Shown: piece after piece, positions 61,219 to 64,000 of the stretch
Layout of the letters: each line of letters opens with the position of its first letter
How positions within the stretch are numbered: position 1 is the first letter of the stretch
Assembly (NCBI RefSeq): GCF_001442615.1
Contig: NZ_LMXN01000017.1
Location: 1-64,000, forward strand
Length of the DNA: 64,000 nt
Origin: Algoriphagus resistens
Lineage (GTDB): Bacteria; Bacteroidota; Bacteroidia; Cytophagales; Cyclobacteriaceae
Reading direction: 5' to 3'
Translations under genes and position numbers: made by a program
The notes under the pieces: model-generated
The model's input: only the letters and a program-made list of their open reading frames with translations
Told to the model about the DNA's origin: nothing
Databases searched by the model: none

Positions 61219-62862
61219 ATGGCCGAAATAATAAGAATGCCTAAAATGAGCGACACCATGGAAGAAGGTGTGATCGCTGCATGGTTGAAAAAAGTTGGAG
61301 ATTCAGTGAAGCCGGGGGATATCCTGGCAGAAGTAGAGACCGACAAAGCAACTATGGAGCTGGAATCCTACGACGAGGGTGTGCTTTTATATATTGGAGT
61401 TAAAGAAAAGGATGCAGTACCGGTAAATGGTGTGATTGCTGTGATTGGTGAGAAAGGAGAGGATTATCAGCACCTATTAGACGGTGGTGAAGCCTCTGCA
61501 GCAGAAGATAAAAAAGAGGAAGCGCCGAAAGCCGAAGAAAAAAAGGCTGAACCAGCCAAATCAGAAGCTCCAGCAGAGAAAATTGATGTCTCGAACATCA
61601 ACGCAACTGTGATCACTATGCCTAAGATGTCTGATACCATGCAGGAGGGAACAATTGCTTCATGGTTGAAGAAAGTAGGGGAGGATGTGAAATCTGGCGA
61701 AATCATAGCTGAGGTAGAAACTGATAAGGCTACTATGGAACTTGAGTCTTATGACGACGGAACCTTACTATATATAGGAGTGGAAGCTGGGGACAGTGTG
61801 CCTGTAGATGGAGTGATCGCAGTGATAGGTGAAAAAGGAGCTGATTATGAGACGCTCTTGAAAGCTCAAAAGTCTGAATCCTCTGAAGCTCCAGCGGAAG
61901 CCGAAGCTGAACCTGCTAAGGAGGAAAAGAAAGAGGAAGCTCCGAAAGCTTCTGCAGCGCCAGCGGCAAGTAGTGCGCCGGCGTCGTCTGCTGATGGCGA
62001 TAGATTAAAAGCTTCTCCTCTTGCCAAGAAAATGGCTGAAGATAAAGGAATAGATATTCGTACTGTTAGCGGTTCAGGCGAAGGTGGTAGAGTGGTCAAG
62101 AGAGATGTAGAGAACTTTGTACCAGCCGCTGCTCCACAAGGAGGCGCTGCTGTAGGAACTGCCGCTCCGGCTGTCGGAGTGGAAAGTTTTAAGGAAGAGA
62201 AAGTTTCCCAGATGAGAAAGGTGATAGCCAAAAGACTTGCCGAAAGCAAGTTTGGAGCGCCCCACTTCTACCTGACCATGGAAATCAACATGGACAAGGC
62301 CATCGAAGCTAGAAAGAGCATGAATGAAGTTGCTCCAGTGAAGATTTCCTTTAATGACATGGTAATTAAAGCTGCAGCTGCAGCTTTACGCCAGCACCCT
62401 AAAGTGAATTCAAGCTGGCTAGGTGATAAGATCAGATACAACGACCATATCCATATCGGTATGGCAGTAGCAGTAGATGAGGGATTGTTGGTACCGGTAA
62501 TCAGGTTTGCCGACAGCCTTTCTCTTTCCCAGATTTCTACCCAGGCAAAAAGTCTCGGTGGAAAAGCTAAAAATAAGGAGTTGCAGCCTAAGGACTGGGA
62601 AGGAAATACCTTCACAATCTCCAATTTGGGAATGTTTGGAATTGATGAATTCACAGCAATCATCAACCCCCCGGATGCATGTATCCTAGCAGTAGGAGGC
62701 ATTAAGGAGACTGTAATCGTGAAAGATGGGGAGATGAAAATTGGAAACCTGATGAAAGTGACCTTGTCTTGTGACCATAGAGTGGTGGATGGATCTGTAG
62801 GATCTGCCTTCTTAATCACCTTGAAAAGTTTGCTTGAAGATCCGGTTAGAATCCTGGTTTAA
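61219..62862 (+). CDS. pdhC: Pyruvate dehydrogenase complex E2 (dihydrolipoamide acetyltransferase)
   Basis: 547 aa. Two lipoyl domains (about 1-80 and 132-210) each have the lysine in VETDKATMELESYD. They are joined by Ala-, Glu- and Pro-rich flexible linkers. A peripheral-subunit-binding domain (SPLAKKMAEDKGIDIRTVSG, near 257) follows, and the catalytic domain ends in SCDHRVVDGSVG near 520, with the active His. E1 and E3 are not in the window. LipB at 12.6 kb would supply its lipoate. A strong terminator follows. Confidence 0.95.
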   Translation: MAEIIRMPKMSDTMEEGVIAAWLKKVGDSVKPGDILAEVETDKATMELESYDEGVLLYIGVKEKDAVPVNGVIAVIGEKGEDYQHLLDGGEASAAEDKKEEAPKAEEKKAEPAKSEAPAEKIDVSNINATVITMPKMSDTMQEGTIASWLKKVGEDVKSGEIIAEVETDKATMELESYDDGTLLYIGVEAGDSVPVDGVIAVIGEKGADYETLLKAQKSESSEAPAEAEAEPAKEEKKEEAPKASAAPAASSAPASSADGDRLKASPLAKKMAEDKGIDIRTVSGSGEGGRVVKRDVENFVPAAAPQGGAAVGTAAPAVGVESFKEEKVSQMRKVIAKRLAESKFGAPHFYLTMEINMDKAIEARKSMNEVAPVKISFNDMVIKAAAAALRQHPKVNSSWLGDKIRYNDHIHIGMAVAVDEGLLVPVIRFADSLSLSQISTQAKSLGGKAKNKELQPKDWEGNTFTISNLGMFGIDEFTAIINPPDACILAVGGIKETVIVKDGEMKIGNLMKVTLSCDHRVVDGSVGSAFLITLKSLLEDPVRILV

Positions 62863-62880
62863 GAATTTTAATAAACTGCC

Positions 62881-62914
62881 AAAAAGTCCTGATTTCAGGA
62901 CTTTTTGTTTTTTG
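62881..62914 (+). terminator. Terminator of the E2 gene
   Basis: AAAAAGTCCTGA and TCAGGACTTTTT pair around TT, followed by a T-rich tract. Confidence 0.92.
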
Positions 62915-62955
62915 TACGTTTATTGGTAAGTATCCATCACACAATAACCAAACAC

Positions 62956-63498
62956 ATGACAAAGATTAAATCAACAACGGTAGTAGCGATTAGACATAAT
63001 GGAGAAGTAGTAATAGGAGCGGACGGACAGGCAACAATGGGTAATACCGTTGCTAAAAGCAGCGTGAAGAAGTTAAGAGTTTTGCAAGGCGGTAAGATCG
63101 TCACAGGTTTTGCAGGTTCTACAGCAGATGCTTTTACACTTTTGGAAAAATTCGAAGAGAAGCTCGGAGCTTTCGGAAATAATATGAAGCGATCTGCAGT
63201 GGAGCTGGCTAAGGAATGGAGAACAGATCGTATGCTTTCCAAACTGGAGGCAATGATGATCGTTGCGGACAAAGAAGATATTTTGATTATTTCTGGTACA
63301 GGGGACGTGATCGAACCAGACATGGAAATAGCTACCATAGGATCTGGAAGCATGTATGCCCAATCTGCTGCTAGAGCGATGAAGCAATTTGCTCCCCAGA
63401 TGAGCGCGGAAGAAATGGTAAGAGAAAGCCTGAATATTGCAGCTGATATCTGCATCTATACCAATCACAACTTAGTAATAGAGAGAGTAACTGGTTGA
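62956..63498 (+). CDS. hslV: ATP-dependent protease subunit HslV
   Basis: 180 aa from the ATG at 62956. A further upstream ATG at 62905 lies inside the preceding terminator and is rejected. The proteasome-like core is TTVVAIRHNGEVVIGADGQA, so the N-terminal catalytic threonine would be Thr7 after removal of a short propeptide. GGKIVTGFAGSTADAFTL and the terminal NHNLVIERV complete the domain. HslV works in a double ring with the HslU unfoldase, whose gene is not adjacent in the window. Confidence 0.95.
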   Translation: MTKIKSTTVVAIRHNGEVVIGADGQATMGNTVAKSSVKKLRVLQGGKIVTGFAGSTADAFTLLEKFEEKLGAFGNNMKRSAVELAKEWRTDRMLSKLEAMMIVADKEDILIISGTGDVIEPDMEIATIGSGSMYAQSAARAMKQFAPQMSAEEMVRESLNIAADICIYTNHNLVIERVTG

Positions 63499-63523
63499 TT
63501 TCAATAGAAATAAAAAAAAAACT

Positions 63524-63552
63524 AAACCGAGGGGCATAACTTCGGTTTTTTT
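63524..63552 (+). terminator. Terminator of hslV
   Basis: AAACCGA and TCGGTTT pair around an 11-nt loop and are followed by T residues. Confidence 0.8.
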
Positions 63553-63611
63553 TGTGATTTTCTAAACCTGTTGTGCCACTTGACGGTTTACTCTTGTATA
63601 AAAGAAATACT

Positions 63612-64000
63612 ATGGAAGCTACCACTGTTAAGAAGACAACTAAGAAAGATTATAAAAAGCTGATTCTGGAAGGGTTTAAAAATCATGTGCTCGAACATGG
63701 TGATTTGCCTAAATCAGTATTTAAGTTTGCCAAAGATTTGAAAATGAATGAAGGGGACTTCTATACATACTTCACTTCTTTCGAGTCGATCAAATCCACC
63801 ATTCTAGTAGATATTTTTGAAGAGACACTAGCTGAAATTGCCAAGCAGGGAGTTTTTGAAGGATATTCAGCACGGGAAAAATTCCTAAGTTTTCTGTTTA
63901 CCTGGATAGAAGTGTTAAAAGGGAATAGATCCTATCTGCTTTGCCTTTACGAGCATAAGGCTAAATCATTCATCAATTTGCAAAAAGATGCTATGGAGTT
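63612..64000 (+). CDS. TetR family transcriptional regulator, cut by window end
   Basis: The first 129 codons are seen from the ATG at 63612; the gene runs off the window. LILEGFKNHVLEHGDLPKS and VFKFAKDLKMNEGDFYTYFTS form the N-terminal helix-turn-helix of TetR regulators in the divergent Bacteroidota form. The following helices (LVDIFEETLAEIAKQGVF) start the ligand-binding domain. No target can be proposed. Confidence 0.82.
   Translation, partial: MEATTVKKTTKKDYKKLILEGFKNHVLEHGDLPKSVFKFAKDLKMNEGDFYTYFTSFESIKSTILVDIFEETLAEIAKQGVFEGYSAREKFLSFLFTWIEVLKGNRSYLLCLYEHKAKSFINLQKDAME

Noticed and set aside
62268..62819. 183-aa minus-strand frame
   Set aside because: Antisense to the catalytic domain of the E2 gene.
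62937..63455. 172-aa minus-strand frame
   Set aside because: Antisense to hslV; codon pattern mirrors the real gene on the other strand.
1..64000. CRISPR array, prophage or defence island
   Set aside because: No regularly spaced repeats with unique spacers, no phage structural genes, and no known defence genes were seen.

Overview
The window reads as chromosomal DNA of a Bacteroidota bacterium, most likely a marine or aquatic Cyclobacteriaceae member of Algoriphagus type. The genus is inference. The phylum is supported by a SusC/SusD pair, DUF4421, MORN-variant and YwqK-type secreted proteins, a eukaryote-like class Ia ribonucleotide reductase, tRNA genes without an encoded CCA end, and repeated promoters of the Bacteroidota form TTTG-N(16-23)-TAnnTTTG.

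Layout. 0-4.3 kb: about 780 bp of unexplained DNA, then nrdB-nrdA on the minus strand. 4.8-5.5 kb: rplU-rpmA. 5.8-7.4 kb: a baeRF-family release-factor-like gene diverging from a ribosome hibernation factor across a palindrome-rich spacer. 7.4-13.4 kb: a minus-strand housekeeping run (rhomboid protease, polyprenyl synthetase, RNase R, a DEDD exonuclease, a small unknown, lipB). 13.4-22.3 kb: a yraN gene broken by an in-frame stop, a SYLF protein, an aminotransferase, three glycan or methyl-transfer genes, DUF4421 and an ALDH7-type dehydrogenase. 22.4-22.6 kb: two identical tRNA-Val genes. 22.7-36.6 kb: a TonB receptor, M1 and S41 peptidases, an overlapping four-gene operon (ScdA/YtfE-like, ruvX, def, omega-amidase), monomeric isocitrate dehydrogenase, a trypsin-like peptidase and gapA.

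36.6-39.1 kb is a graveyard of mobile elements: a group II intron whose reverse transcriptase is truncated and frameshifted, an ISAs1 transposase fragment, an IS1182-type fragment in the opposite orientation, and a second, ORF-less group II intron with recognisable domains V and VI.

39.5-55.7 kb is a polysaccharide-utilisation locus. The plus strand carries susC, susD, a GH92 alpha-mannosidase with residues matching the alpha-1,2-specific type, and a ROK-family sugar kinase. A convergent minus-strand operon carries a ROK repressor, a giant FG-GAP/VCBS protein, a vanadium-dependent haloperoxidase-like protein and a sulfatase. A cupin of the mannose-6-phosphate isomerase type diverges from the repressor. 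Together these suggest uptake and trimming of a mannose-containing, possibly sulfated glycan. 56-64 kb returns to general functions: a large MORN-repeat protein, FabH, a SRAP protein, an alpha/beta hydrolase, the pyruvate dehydrogenase E2 subunit, HslV and a TetR regulator cut by the window end.

No CRISPR array, prophage or clear defence island was seen. The points most worth checking are the baeRF/HPF pair, the composite mobile-element scar, the repressor-VCBS-haloperoxidase-sulfatase operon, the 92-bp coding-like tandem repeat after lipB, and the amber-interrupted yraN.
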